Assembly (NCBI GenBank): GCA_006386115.1
Contig: VFIW01000052.1
Span: 1 to 64,000, forward strand
Source: Globisporangium splendens
Lineage: Eukaryota > Oomycota > Peronosporomycetes > Pythiales > Pythiaceae
Direction of reading: 5' to 3'
DNA length: 64,000 nucleotides
A program made the position numbers and the translations under genes. Of this stretch, positions 1 to 12,000 are shown in pieces (positions within the stretch are counted from its first letter, which is position 1; each line of letters starts with the position of its first letter). The notes below the pieces were generated by a model. It saw only the letters and a program-made list of their open reading frames with translations. It did no database searches and was not told the DNA's origin.

Positions 1-226
1 GTCATCAATGACGAGGACTTTAACAGGTGGGCAGGAACGCCAATGCGAGCTATCTAGCCCTCCACTGTCCACACATCAGGAGGAGCACGACCTGAGCACT
101 GTCGCTTACCTGTTTGATTTTAGTTACCAAGTATATTTGGATAGCGTGCATATCAAAAGTAATCAATCCACTCAGCCAATATAAAAGCTACTTCGAAGTA
201 TGCACTAATCATTCTTGTTTCGTAAC

Positions 227-3200
227 TCACTTCTCTCCAGTTTTCCCCTTGTCGAGCATGCTTCCTAGATTCTTGGCATCTTGATGCGCCTTCTCCAATA
301 CTACAATGTCTTGTCGATCTTTCAGTTGTTTCGCCGGGATACTTCTCTTCTTCTCCGACTCCCTTTTCATCTCCAGCATGGCATTGTGAGATAAATACCA
401 GGCTCCTAAAACGCTGAGATATCGGTATCGGGCTGCATCCTCGGCGCGGGCTTCACTTGAATGCTTCAGCTTTAGATCTACTTCCACAACTCGATGGTTA
501 GCCAGCACCTTGACATTTTGTCTTTTTCCTTGTCCAACATCGATCCGTGGGTCTTGACGCAAGATATCCTTCAAATGCTGCTCACTCATCTTCTTCGGCA
601 GCACCGCGTCTACATCAACATCGTACTCGCCGACACAAAATAGTTAGCATAAGTACATCCCGCAAGCATAACACTACTAGATAAACGTCGAGCAAAATAC
701 TTATCTCGGTCATTCGCGACGGATCTAGAACGTGCATGTAAACACCGCCAGCGATTCCATGTGTGACTTTGTTGCGCGCCAGCACTTGTGAGAGGTACTT
801 TGCAGCGGCTACTGCAGCTTTCGTTTTTTTGTCTTGCTCCTTGGGTGTATCTTTTTGTGAGTCCTTGATCTTCTTCAATGGGAATTGGAAGGGGTTTGTC
901 TGGGCATCCTTGGCATCTTTCTCATCTGTGCTTGACCGAGAAGGGTTGGTGGCTGATTGATCGCTTTTCCGCGCATCATTCTTTCCACCAGCAGCTGGGT
1001 CCTTCCGGTACAGCCAGCATAATAGCTGGTGCCCCGAATTCTCTTCCAACTCTTGATGCACGATAACTCGCATTCCATTGAGCTGGTCGACCGTTGGATT
1101 GGATCCGGTGAGTTCATAATGAAATGCGCGAAACAAGCAATTCAAGTCATCTTGGCTGTCGTCGTACGATCGGTCTGTTGCGCCACTTTGAGAGGTGGAT
1201 CGCTGGGCAGGCGTGATATAGGAGAGATTTGTGCCACCCGCTGGCACCTTTAGCGATGAAGCCTCTTCTCGCAGCTTTGTTTTCACGCCGGCGTCGTTGT
1301 CACCTATTTCGGCATCCTGAAGTTTCTTGTCTCGGAGTAAGACAACTTGCACTTTTAGAGCCTGGCACAATATACCCAATGCAAGTCGACTCTGCACGGG
1401 TCCGCCTCTGATCACCTGGTCGAGAGTGCTATACACTTTCGAAGACACGACTTCATCGGACAAATAGTTGTTGACTTGCTTGAGCCATCGGGTAGTTTTC
1501 GCCTCCTTGGCGGCTCCTGGTTGTAACCGATTGAAGTGACTCTGTTTCTTTATCAATCGAGCACCTTTCGCATCAATATAGCGAGTACACAGCTCAGCGA
1601 CAATTTTCTCGGTGGCACGGTGAAGTCCTCTTGATACCACCATGTTGATTGCCTTGTGCAATTGAGAAGATATCTCTGTCACGCAAACCTTGATGATCTC
1701 ACTTTCCAAGAAAGCTCGCTGCATATCAGGAACTTGGTTGTTTGATCGGAAAATAGGATCCTCAAATTGCTTCAGCATTTCCGATGGGGCTAACGATACC
1801 TGGCTCTTGAAATATCCTTCCACTTCGCGCACGATTGAGTTGGTGAAACTGACAGATAGTTGGATGCATTTCCCAAAATCAGCGCCATCCATGGCGTAGC
1901 AGACCAAATTCGCGAAAGTTGATACTCTCTTGCAATCGGACTTCTTCGCTTTATTAAGGAGGCTTTTCAGGAATCTGTTGCCAATTCTTTCCAGCTCGGT
2001 GGGCTGGCGCAATACTTGGCTATGAGCATGCTGGACAAGTGCTTGCTCGTTTAGCGCTTGATTATTGCAGTGCCAGAATTGGCTAAGCAGCAAGTTCATG
2101 GACTGTATGTGTTCCTTGGTTGTTCGTCGCACACTGTGCTCGATATCCTGTTCCAACTGCTTGAGCAGTGTTTCCAAACCTTGCTCGACGCCCATATTGA
2201 CTCCTTTGACGACAACTTTTGTTGCAACCACTTTGAAGATCTGGTTTTGGTGTTTCAGCCAGCCGTTCTTGAAAGCTTCTCTCATCGTTTGAGCTGCGCG
2301 ATGCCGCAGCTGATTATTTATCAGAATGCGGTCATGAAGCTTCCACATCATTTGCTTCGCTCTTGCTACACCGTTGCTGACCCCTGTCTTTAGCGAAGCC
2401 CAGGGTCTTGTAATACATTTCCATGCTGCACGCTTCGCTGATTGAAATCCTCTATAACCAGCTTCCTTCAACTTGACGAGGCTTTGCCGAAATCCTTCAC
2501 GTGCAACAGACTTGCAGCATTTCGCGATTCCGCCACAAACCAGTGAGATCGCTACGGAAATTGCTTTGTTTGTGAAGTAGTCTCGCAAGTCCAAATTCCC
2601 CGTAACTAGACCTTCTATCCCAGCAGCAAGGTCACTGACAGCTTCAGCGATGAGACCCATCCCGACATTAGCAAACCCAAAGCACATGAGACCAATGCCA
2701 CCGAGAAGTTGAAGAGTACCAAGTATTGTGACGAATAGTGCACTCCACGAAAACTTCCACTTCTTCTCTTCCGTGATGTCGAGCAAGCCCTGAAAGGCGA
2801 GCGGGTCGAAGAACTCGAAAAATACGTCACGAGCAAATGGATCATCCTGAAGAAACGGCCGAAATTTCACCTGAATTGTGCTGTCGTCTTCAAAAGATTT
2901 CAGCTTTTCTATGAGCTCCTTGCAGTTGATTTCAAGCATCTGGTAAATGCCCAGCACGTTGTTAATCTGGCGGATCAACTGGTTGTCTCTTTTCGAAGCG
3001 TCCGTGACAAGCACTGCAAGGGGCATGAATCGCTTTGAGTCTCGACCCAGTGCTGGAATGGAAGCGTCAAGGTGTTCGATGATCGTATCACGATACTTTG
3101 CCGCAACAAGTTCCTTCCCATGTTTCAGCGATAGTACGTGGACCATGTTAATATTCGCAGATGCTGCAACAGCGACCTCGTCCATTTTCAAAGCGTTCTG

Positions 3201-6200
3201 GATATCCAGCAGTGCGAAGTCTAGCAATTTCCTTTGGTTGGGCTTGTGCGCTAACTTGACATAATCGATGGATCGCTGCATCAAGTGGAAGGGATTGTTG
3301 ATGACTCGTCTGTGCTTGTGATCTTCACCAATCTTGACAATGAACGATTCCCACTTTTTCTGGATTGTTTCGTAGGTTGAATCGTACACTTTCCCCTTAG
3401 AAAGGACATCCATTCGCTCGCTGCTCAGTTGATCCACGAAAAGAGCAAATCTTGCTCGCAAACACGCCAAGTCTTGAACGCCTTTTGCATACATGAGTGT
3501 TTTTCTTTGGTCGCTGCAGATTTCGCGGGCAAACGTGCCATGGAATTGAACAAAGTCCAAAAACAGCAAATCTTTCGTTTTCGCCCACTCAATGTCCTTC
3601 GTTGCTGCAACTGATTCTTCTTCTGCTGCTTTCTGTTGCAGCTCACGCAGCATGGCGTTTCGTGTCCAGAAATCGGATTCCTTCGCTGGGTAGAGTCCAA
3701 GAATCATTGCAGACCCAGGTTGCCCCGCACGTCCCGCTCGTCCATCGCCTTGAATTCGAACTCGTTCGTTCGTGGGGATCGTGACTTGAACACAAAAAAG
3801 ACCGCCATTGCGCACCACAATAGGATGATTCTTGTAATCTGTTCCTCTGGATCCGAAGCTGGTCGTAATCACAACGTCTCCGGGTTGCAACTCGTTTGCT
3901 ACTTGATCCGCCACGTTAGGCTTGTCATTTGTGAGGTACAGAACAAGCCTCCGCACGCCTTCGATCTTTAAAGCAGAAAGCTTTTTGTGCCATTCCTTTC
4001 CGTCGTTGACATCTTCACACAAGAGCAGCACTGTTCGCCTTTTTCTAATAGCGTAAAGCACGTAGTGCTGAACCAACGCCTCAAATTCGACTGTGGAGTT
4101 GTGGAGAACTGCAGGGATATTTGTGAACTTTCTTGATTTGTGGCGCGGGAGAAACAAAAAGCTGGGTCGCAGTTTTTCGCGTAGGGCTAGACAAGCGCGT
4201 TCCCGATCTGCTGCGTCGCCAACGGTTCCCGATAATCCGATGATCTTGCTGTACATGTTGATCATGCCCATGTTCGACAAGAACGTCGCTGGCAATCCTT
4301 CGGCGCTTAACCTCGATTGGTTCACAATTTGCAGAAACTGCTGTGTGCCATCCGAATAAGCCGATGAAAACATTACTTCACCAGAATGCGTCGAGTCGAG
4401 CGGGATTACCTCGTCCGAGTGATTCAAGTAATGATAACCTTCTTTTAAATCGGACTGCACCGATGCGCAGTTCTCTAAGTAGCGAGGCAGCTTCCAACCC
4501 ACCATATCTCTGAAAAATTGCGGGATCTCGCTGTCTTCAAGTAGATACTCGTCTGGCTTGGGATCCATTTCTACAGGGAACGCACCAGCATTATATCATT
4601 CCAACGCGTCAGTCGATTTGCGGCAGAATCCATGTCGAGAGAAAGTTTAGTGCAATTTCACTTACCATGAGATCTTGATTCAACTGCTTCACTCTCAAGA
4701 GATCTGTCGCCTTCGCACTGGGAGTCACACGGTAGCCACATCATTCGTCACATGTCGTTGACGTCAGGAAGAATATTCTCGCCGTGTTGGCCATGAGATT
4801 TGACCATTTGGTGGACGACCGCATAAACTCTAAAAAGCGAGGTAGATCCGACGATCGGCGCCGATAACATGTTGCTATCAGTTGCGCGGTCAACAACGAT
4901 GCTGTCGACTTCATCGATTATCAGCAGACTTCGCGAGCGGTTGCCTGTAACCTTCCGAAAGAATAGCGACTCACGCAAGTGATCCGCAGCAAAGCTTAGC
5001 AACGTCCCATATACAATGTTCGCTTCATACACTGCGACTGTTTCCTTGTTGTTGTGAGATGTGGTCAAAAGTGCTCTGCAAGAGGATCTGAGCGCCGAGT
5101 AGAGATACCCGTACTCACGGACGGCATCCAAGGCGAGCTGATCACTATTCGTGACAATGTCGACGTAGTGACCACGGCCACTGAAGTGCATGGCTATAAT
5201 GACGATCACCAAAGCCTTTCCTTCGCCCGTGTGCATTTGAGTGAATCGAGACGCACGTATCCCTGGCTGGTTTGCCAAGTCACTTTCCATGAACTCGCCG
5301 TGCTCAGACAAGCGTTCTTTCACAGCAAACAACACGGCTAGCCATTGCGTCGCCCTAACTTTGATTGGTTTACCTCTTCGTTTCGAGGCAAAGTATATCA
5401 CACTGCCAATATACGAGAGTTGGGCTTTCAAGTCGCTATCCCGCGGAAACTCGAGTTCACAACGGTTGTGCTCGTCGAATGGTAGTGCCTCTTGTCCGAT
5501 GAGTAACTTCAAAGCGCTTTCCAAATCCTTCACATCTCGTGCCACTGCCTCGATATCCTCATCGGTCAGTCGATTCGTTTGTTCGACGCAAGCATTTTCT
5601 CGGGCAACAAGACGAGTGATTTCAGCTAATTCTAGCTCTTGCAGCGTATCGGCGTTGTGATCGTCGAGTATCGACCCTTCTTCGTTTAAAAGCTGAGTCA
5701 AATATGCTGCCACCTCTTGCTGAAAGGACTCGAAGCGGTCGTTTATCGTTCTGGAAGAGGTTTCCGACGTTCGCAGCAGTAGCCCCATCATTGCATCTTC
5801 CAGATCCGAAATCGTCCAGCAAACCTCTGAAAGTATGCGTAGGACGTTCGTCCCCCACTCGGTACCGGATTTGCCCCAGCATCGGTCTTCAATGCACTCC
5901 AAATAGTACACAAATAATTGCTGCAACTGAAGCACTGCTGCCTTGTCATTTGGGTCGATTCCGTAGCGGGTGCAAATCACATCTTGGCGTGTAACACTTT
6001 CTGCAAGCCGCCGGATATCTTGAAGGCATATTGGCTGTACGCCGGTACGGACAAAAGGGAAGCAGGCCAACAATTCTTCAACATTGAAGTGAGGCGTTGA
6101 CTCTTGGGGTATCGACGATGTCACTGACTCGTCATTGGGCTGCTTCGCTTGAGTTTGCTGAGTGTGCAGATACACCACAAGTTCCAGGCGCTCAACTAGC

Positions 6201-7051
6201 AACGGCAGGACATCAGCGTACTCGTGCAGTACCTCTTCCCAGAATCCCAAGCTCTCTTCACGTCCCAAGACCACCTGCTCGCGCGTGAGACGGAAAACAA
6301 CAGCACAAAGCCGCGCAAAAAGCACCCAAGATGGCGGCGGCGCGCGAATAACAACCGCAGCCACTAGATCCGTCAGCTGTGTTGCTTCTTCTGCGTGTAA
6401 CATATCCGACACGATCCCTGCTGTGTCGAACACTTCTGATGCCGTCGAAAGGGACGCAAGCCCGTCCACTACGTGATCAAATGAAAACTGGGCTTCTCTC
6501 TGCGTGTAGTCCCAAATGACTTGCAGATCGCTGGCAAGCCGCTGGCAGTTGGCTTCAGTATCTTCGTCGTCTGTATCCTCACTAGACACAGCGCGTTCGC
6601 TCAACGCACAGTAGTGCGCAAGCACTCGCTCGAAAGTAGCCGTTCTTGTTGCAGACTCATTCCTTGTAGCTACATGGGCGCGACGCGCATCATCAGCCGC
6701 ATTCATGCTGCTGCGTGGACTTGGTGCCCTCGTACTGCCATCAACGTCGCCATCGGGGACTTCCACGAGCGTGTACTCTTCAAACGCGGGATCTGCCTCG
6801 AGCGCCACGACGTCGAGCGCGTCCACTTGCAGCTCGTTCTCCACAAACGCTTCCCACTCGTCGAGCGGAGACACGTCGCCGTCATGGCTGCTTCCCGCTT
6901 CTTCGTGCTGCACAGAGACGATATCTGCAGTAGAATCTTGAAGTGTGTCGCGTCGGGATCTTGCTCTTTGACTTACTGCCATCCACGAATAAGAGCTGCA
7001 GTTACTTTCAACTTGCGCAGCCTGCAAAAACTCGAGCGGAAGAAAACACAC
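227..7051 (-). CDS. giant SecA-like ATPase, three exons, one in-frame TGA
   Basis: SecA is the motor ATPase of protein translocation. The role of this eukaryotic relative is unknown. Exons run 7051 (more likely ATG 6982) to 4666, 4570 to 701 and 609 to 227. Both introns have GT-AG ends with matching phase, and from 6982 the exons total 6570 nt, exactly 2190 codons. In protein order there is a variable acidic N-terminus of about 550 residues; a Walker A MHTGEGKALV near residue 588 (Ala where SecA has Thr); IVYGT; IIDEVDSI near 688; helicase motifs GLSGT near 886 and QGDGRAGRAGQPG near 1050; a hydrophobic stretch near 1375-1420; and an OTU-protease-like DDLNCLFRAF near 1913-1922. A TGA at 4748-4750 is in frame between the two halves of the motor, and coding continues for 27 codons before the first intron. 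This could be a pseudogene, a readthrough gene or a sequence error. The SecA assignment is firm, the OTU one tentative. Confidence 0.8.
610..700 (-). other. intron 2 of the SecA-like gene
   Basis: 91 nt on the minus strand, donor GTATTT, acceptor GATGTAG. The split codon A|AC gives Asn, joining the second exon to a 127-codon last exon. The phase match supports the last exon belonging to the same gene. Confidence 0.7.
4571..4665 (-). other. intron 1 of the SecA-like gene
   Basis: 95 nt on the minus strand. The donor GTAAGT follows CTCATG and the acceptor is CCTGTAG. The split codon G|AA gives Glu and the frame runs straight into the second exon. Confidence 0.8.
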
Positions 7052-7417
7052 TTAATGCCAATAAACGATGATCCTGGCAGTTTGGAAACCACCCTTTTGA
7101 TCGAGGAAACCACGAACATCCCTTTATCTTTATAAGGTGAGGTATATTTAGGTTCATCGTCGTGACCTACCACGAACATACCTTTCGAGGAACCCATTCG
7201 AAGCAAGTGAACTCCACTAACCTCACTTTTCACATTTGCGCTATCCAGTGGCAACCCTCTCAGTCCCCGAGAATACTTGTCGCGCAGCCAGCAACTCCAT
7301 CCAGCGGTCAGATTTTTTCCTTCGAGTTGATTTTGCCGATGAAGTACGTCTAACCCTCATGGGGTGCTAATTGAAACCAGTCATCAATGCACTGATTCTC
7401 TGTTCAGCGGCTAGATA
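7052..7417. other. 5' flank of the SecA-like gene, left part of a split divergent promoter region
   Basis: No gene is supported here. Together with 22962-23093 it would have formed the roughly 0.5-kb spacer between the divergently transcribed SecA-like and aminotransferase genes before the transposon nest inserted. It holds a 43-bp SINE fragment at 7126-7168. Confidence 0.6.
7126..7168 (-). repeat. 5'-truncated SINE tail with target-site duplication
   Basis: The reverse complement of 7137-7170 matches the tail of the SINE at about 22483-22514 with one or two differences. The fragment is bracketed by near-identical direct repeats, CCACGAACATCCCTTT (7110-7125) and CCACGAACATACCTTT (about 7170-7185). 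That is the pattern of target-primed insertion of a severely truncated copy. Confidence 0.6.
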
Positions 7418-7656
7418 CAGTGCGCGCCATAATCTTAAGGACACCAGTTTTTTCCTCGAGATGTTCGATTTTTTTTGTGGATTTTTACTCTGCGAAGCTC
7501 ATTTTTTGTTATGTTGTCGAGAGCAATAGGGACAATCTTGTGTTTCAATTTCAGTTCCATTGGACTTCTTCAAGTCCATAAGAAAAATATCACAAGATTA
7601 AAGAGAGAGACATGAACATAAGATCAGATGAAAACAGAGTAGTTTGGGGGCGTTTA
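7418..7656 (+). repeat. Tc1 left terminal inverted repeat
   Basis: 239 bp, nearly identical in reverse complement to 22723-22961. The match runs exactly to the point where the Gypsy B LTR begins, so the true inner limit of the inverted repeat is not visible on this side. Confidence 0.85.
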
Positions 7657-7700
7657 TGTAAGAGGGTGCTGTTCCACAACAGTCCCTCGAACACGGCACA
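7657..7700 (-). repeat. Gypsy B left LTR, fragment 1
   Basis: 44 bp starting TGTAAGAGGG, matching 21548 onwards. It is cut at GCACA by element A. Confidence 0.8.
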
Positions 7701-8139
7701 TGTGACGTGTGCCTGACCTCGCACGCCAGGCACGCGCGTAGGATCGGCATGTGCCTGACTTCGCACGTGCCTAGCGTGCGGAGCGTCGTGGCATGTGTAA
7801 CGTGTGCCTGACCTCGAGTCGGAGGTCAGGCTCTCATTCATATGCAACACTAATATATACAGTTATATGGAACTAGTCAGATAAAAATACAGGTGCAGGC
7901 AGGACACCTGGATAGGAGGAAAAGTCGAATCAGTTGAAGAAAAGGATAGGCATGCATGCAGGGAGGCTTAGACGTAGCGCTAGCGAACTAAGTCCTCCAT
8001 TCAATTCACTTTCCATTTTGCCATCAAGTTGCCACCTCCTCCTCCGATCCACTCCACCGTTCTCCGACTTTCGACCAATCAAGTTCCGACTTTCCGACTT
8101 TCGACCAATCAGCGTTCAGAAGACCTCCGACTCGTTACA
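7701..8139 (+). repeat. Gypsy A 5' LTR
   Basis: 439 bp, TGTGACG...CGTTACA. The first 330 bp match the 3' LTR closely. The last ~105 bp (U5 side, after GCCACCTCCTCCTCCG) differ clearly from both the 3' LTR and the inverted solo LTR, which agree with each other there. GC-rich hairpins (GTGCCTGACCTCG repeats) lie in U3, and two CGACCAATCA boxes lie near the end. Confidence 0.85.
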
Positions 8140-8141
8140 TC

Positions 8142-8161
8142 TGGTAGCACTTTGTGTCCGG
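8142..8161 (+). other. Gypsy A primer-binding site
   Basis: TGGTAGCACTTTGTG begins two bases after the LTR end TTACA. Element B has the same TGGTAGCACTT two bases after its LTR, so the two families use the same primer. The sequence is not that of the usual initiator-tRNA-Met site (TGGTATCAGAGC). Confidence 0.6.
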
Positions 8162-8547
8162 GGGGGAGTGTGGCCGTTTCCAAGCGTTCAAGTCGCCGTC
8201 GTCGTCCAAGCCAGGCACCTCCGAGGTTGTTATTCGAGCCGCTTTCTGAACGGGTGTTGCTTTTAGTGACATAAATCCCGGAATCATTGTCGGTGCGTTG
8301 ACCCTTTGGTGTTCTGTGGCAGTAACTCCTGTAGTGTTGAGCCAGTCGTGCTTTTGTGCGTAATTTTGTGTTCTGGTCTACCTCGGTTTCTCTAATAGTG
8401 GCACGGTGTCTCGGGTTCGCCCTAACTGTCTGTGTTCTTTAGGGTGTTATTCCGTGGTGTCATCGTCAGGCCTGCCTAGGTGAAGCCCTCATTATAGGAT
8501 CAAGACTGTGATTGTGAACTCCCAGACTTGGTAACCTCCCCAACTCG

Positions 8548-8898
8548 ATGCCCAAGAAGCCGCGCGTCAAGCAGGTCCCGATTCAAGGCAGCCTTACGTA
8601 CTTAGGCGTGCCAAAACCTGCAGAAGCTGATAAAGCGCGTCAAGACCTCGTGAACTGTCTGACGAGGGCTTTCCGGATCTGTGAAGGGCTAGAGAAGCAC
8701 GTGGACAAGTGTCCAGACAAGCTGAAGAAGAAACGCGCAAAGAAGGCTCTAATCCGGATCGCTCAAGGAATCATCGACGTATCCGACGGTATTGGCGAGT
8801 GTTTTCGCCGCGCGCTACGAGACCCACCGGCATCGAGTACAGCTACTGGGAAGGCCAAGCTGCGTCCAGGTCAAGTTCCTCCGCCTAAGTTCGACTAA
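8548..8898 (+). CDS. leader ORF of Gypsy A, 116 aa, function unknown
   Basis: An intact ATG-to-stop ORF lies between the primer-binding site and gag, in the same direction, 163 bp before the gag ATG. The protein is very basic (start MPKKPRVKQV, KLKKKRAKKALIR in the middle) with three Cys residues in its central part and a Pro-rich end (PGQVPPPKFD). I recognise no family. A helical, basic, cysteine-bearing small protein ahead of gag could be a nucleic-acid-binding accessory factor or the detached N-terminus of Gag, both of which are inference. It stays open while the neighbouring gag-pol is broken, which may be chance given its short length. It does not resemble any domain of element B. Confidence 0.5.
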   Translation: MPKKPRVKQVPIQGSLTYLGVPKPAEADKARQDLVNCLTRAFRICEGLEKHVDKCPDKLKKKRAKKALIRIAQGIIDVSDGIGECFRRALRDPPASSTATGKAKLRPGQVPPPKFD

Positions 8899-9061
8899 AA
8901 ATACACAATTAAAAAATAAAAAATAAAAGTATAGCTTCGTATTATACTGGTTTTTGAGATCCCATAAGATAGAATCTCGACTCCCGTCCCTGCCTGCCAA
9001 GTCAAGTGAAACCGGTTACGTAAAATACCGAGTGTGAAGTCAAGTCAAGAAAAGTACAAAG

Positions 9062-12000
9062 ATGAACGAGCCAACGAATGCCCAGTTGTTGCAGAGTATG
9101 CTGGCAGTGCTAAACCAGCAAGCAGAGATGATCAAAGAATTCCAGCAAGTAAAACGGGAGTCAGAGATAAAATTAGAGAGATGTAAATTACCGGTGTATA
9201 GTGGAGCATTACAAGAGCCGTTTCGGTTATATAAAGAGCAAGTCGGAGACTATTTAAAGGCGAGGGACATTGACAGACAGGATGCTAGCCTACAGCCACG
9301 CCTTTTGGCGATGTTGGGAGGGACCCTGCGGCAGGGAGCTGCCCAGTGGTTCATTGTGAAGAAGACAGAGATTGAGACAGTTGACCAATTCTTCCTAGAA
9401 CTAGGAAACGAATTTATTCCCGCCGATCTACAAGAGCGTTTGCGTGACCAGTTGGGTGAGCTATCCCAGGGTCAGAGTCGAGGTCTTGACGACTACGTCA
9501 GTCGTTTTAGGCATGTTATCACACAAGTACAAGAGATGAGTGAGCTCGACAAGATCATGTATTTTGTGCGAGGATTAGCTCCAGCGATCCGAACAGAGGT
9601 GCGCTATCGCCGATGTTCTACGTTGTCGGAAGCCATCACTCTAGCGTTGGACTATGACCGTTCGCATCGTCGCTCTGCGGATGGAGGTCGGTCCCACTCA
9701 GAACCTAGGTACAGACGTTTCGACAATCGCCAATACCGACTGAATGGTGCAAGTCCGATGGAAGTGGACAATGACCGAGTCTTGGGTCGTGAAGAGTGTT
9801 TGCGTCAGCGCCTTTGTTTCAATTGCAATCGACCTGGACATCGAGCGTCAGAGTGTCGTGCGCCGCGCCAGCAGCGACATGCGAATACGCCACAGACGAC
9901 GCGCAATTCAAGATATCAGCGTCCGACACAGCGAGCTCGTCGATCAAGTCCGATGGTTGAGCACAACCTGGCGACAGTGGATGAAGTGGATTACCCCATT
10001 GTGTTTGACAATGCGGAGCTAAACGCAGTGGGCATTGCGCGTAAGAGCAACCTGTTCGTGGTGAACGGCCGTGTTGATGGTAATGATGTGCGCATTTTAA
10101 TTGACAGGGGCGCCTCGACCAACCTGATCCAGCGTGGGTTGGTGAAGAAAGTGCTGAATACAGCAGTGATCGAAGTGCAAGGATTCGACGGCAGAAGGAC
10201 CAAGAAGCAAGTGAACGAGGTGGAAGCATCGTGCCAAGTACAAGACAAGAAGTTTGAGGCAATGCAGTTTACGGAATGGGATCTACCCAACAGCCACGAT
10301 GTCATCTTCGGTCAGCCATGGTTCATCAAGCACAACCCGATCATTGATTGGAGAAAGCAGACGTTTGCATTGCCGGAAGACACCTCTGTGCACGAGCGCA
10401 GCGGTAGTGAAATCTGCTCCAAGATCAAGAATGCAGAGTATGAAGAGTTGTTCGTCGTAAAGGTGTCCGCAGTTAACGACATTTCTCCAGTCGTCCCGCC
10501 AGAGTTGAAACCTGTCATTGATCGGTTCGCGGACTGTTTCCCGGAGTTACTTCCGGATGGCTTACTGCCAGAGCGTGCTGTGAACTTTGAGCTCCAGCCG
10601 AAGCCAGACGCAGTGCCAAGCTCGCGTCCGCCGTTTCGTCTGTCCAAGACAGAGCAAGACGCGTTGGAAGAGTTCGTTCGCGACAACGTGAAGAAGGGAT
10701 GGATTGAAGTATCGAACTCCCCATGGATCTCCAATATCTTCGGTGTTCCGAAAAAGGATCCCGCGACAGGTATGCCTTTAAAGCGCGCTGAATGGCTGCG
10801 CAGTGGTAATTCAAAGTTGCCGATTCGATGGGTCATCGACTATCGGTATGTCAACAGCCAGACGAAGATCCCCAAGATCCCTCTACCACATATTGAAGAA
10901 CTCTTTGATCAGATGCTCGGTGCGACAGTATTTACGGTGATCGACCTCGCGCAAGGTTACCACCAGATGCGCGTGAAGCCTGACAGTCGTCCTTACACGG
11001 CTTTTAGGTCGCAAAAGGAAACGTACCAATGGTGTATCGCTCCGATGGGATTAGCGGGTATGCCGGGAGTATGGTCTCGTCTTATGCGAGTACTCTTTGG
11101 TAAATTCAAGTTTGTTGTCGTGTATCTCGACGACATCTGTATCTTCTCCCGCTCGATGAAAGATCATGCGCAACATCTGGCGATGGTCTGTGAAGTCCTC
11201 CGTCATGAGAAGTTGTACGCTCGCCTGTCCAAGTGCGAGTTCGGCAAGTCCAGTGTCCATTTCCTCGATCACACAGTCACGGCTGAAGGGATCCAAGTCG
11301 ACGCAAAGAAGACAACCGCGATCGAGAAGTATCCTACCCCGACGACGCAGAAGACATTGTTGAGTTTTCTGGGTCTTGCCGGATACTATCGTCGGTTTAT
11401 TTGCGACTTTGCGCGGATTGCGTTGCCGTTGCATCGGCTGATTAAGAAGGATGCAAAGTGGACATGGTCATCCGAACATGATCACGCCTTTCGTGCCTTG
11501 AAGTTGGCACTGCAACAGGCTCCGACGTTGCGTTTACCTGACTTTGACTGTCGGTTCACGGTCACAACGGATGCCTCGGGTTACTGCATGGGTGGTGTCT
11601 TGTCTCAAAAGATCGACGGGTTTGACGCTCCCATTGCGTTCTATTCGAAGAAGTTCGGGCACTATGAGGAAAAATGGCCTGCTCATGAGAAGGAGCTACT
11701 TGCAATCAAGATCGCGTTGTCCAAGTGGCGACACTACCTTCATGGTCGCCAGTTCGATGTGTTTACGGACAATTCAGCATGTCGGTGGATGCTTCATCAA
11801 CCGAAGGTGACTCCCAAGCTTGCGCGGATGCTGACATTCTTTTCTCAGTTTGATTTTGTCCTGCACCATGTGAAAGGCAGTACCAATGTGGTTGCTGATG
11901 CCTTGTCTCGACCAGGACTGGAAGAAGACAAGCCATCTGATGAATCCATCAAGGTTTCGACTCCCGAAGTGCACGCTTGCGATGATGCGTGTCATATTCG

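Noticed and set aside
227..7051. Recent bacterial transfer or contamination as source of the SecA-like gene
   Set aside because: Phase-matched spliceosomal introns, neighbour-like codon use and a long eukaryote-type N-terminus make it a resident nuclear gene, though an ancient transfer is possible.
6521..7135. 204-codon plus-strand frame at the 5' end of the SecA-like gene
   Set aside because: Overlaps the acidic N-terminal coding of the sense gene; no domain, no splice or start context.
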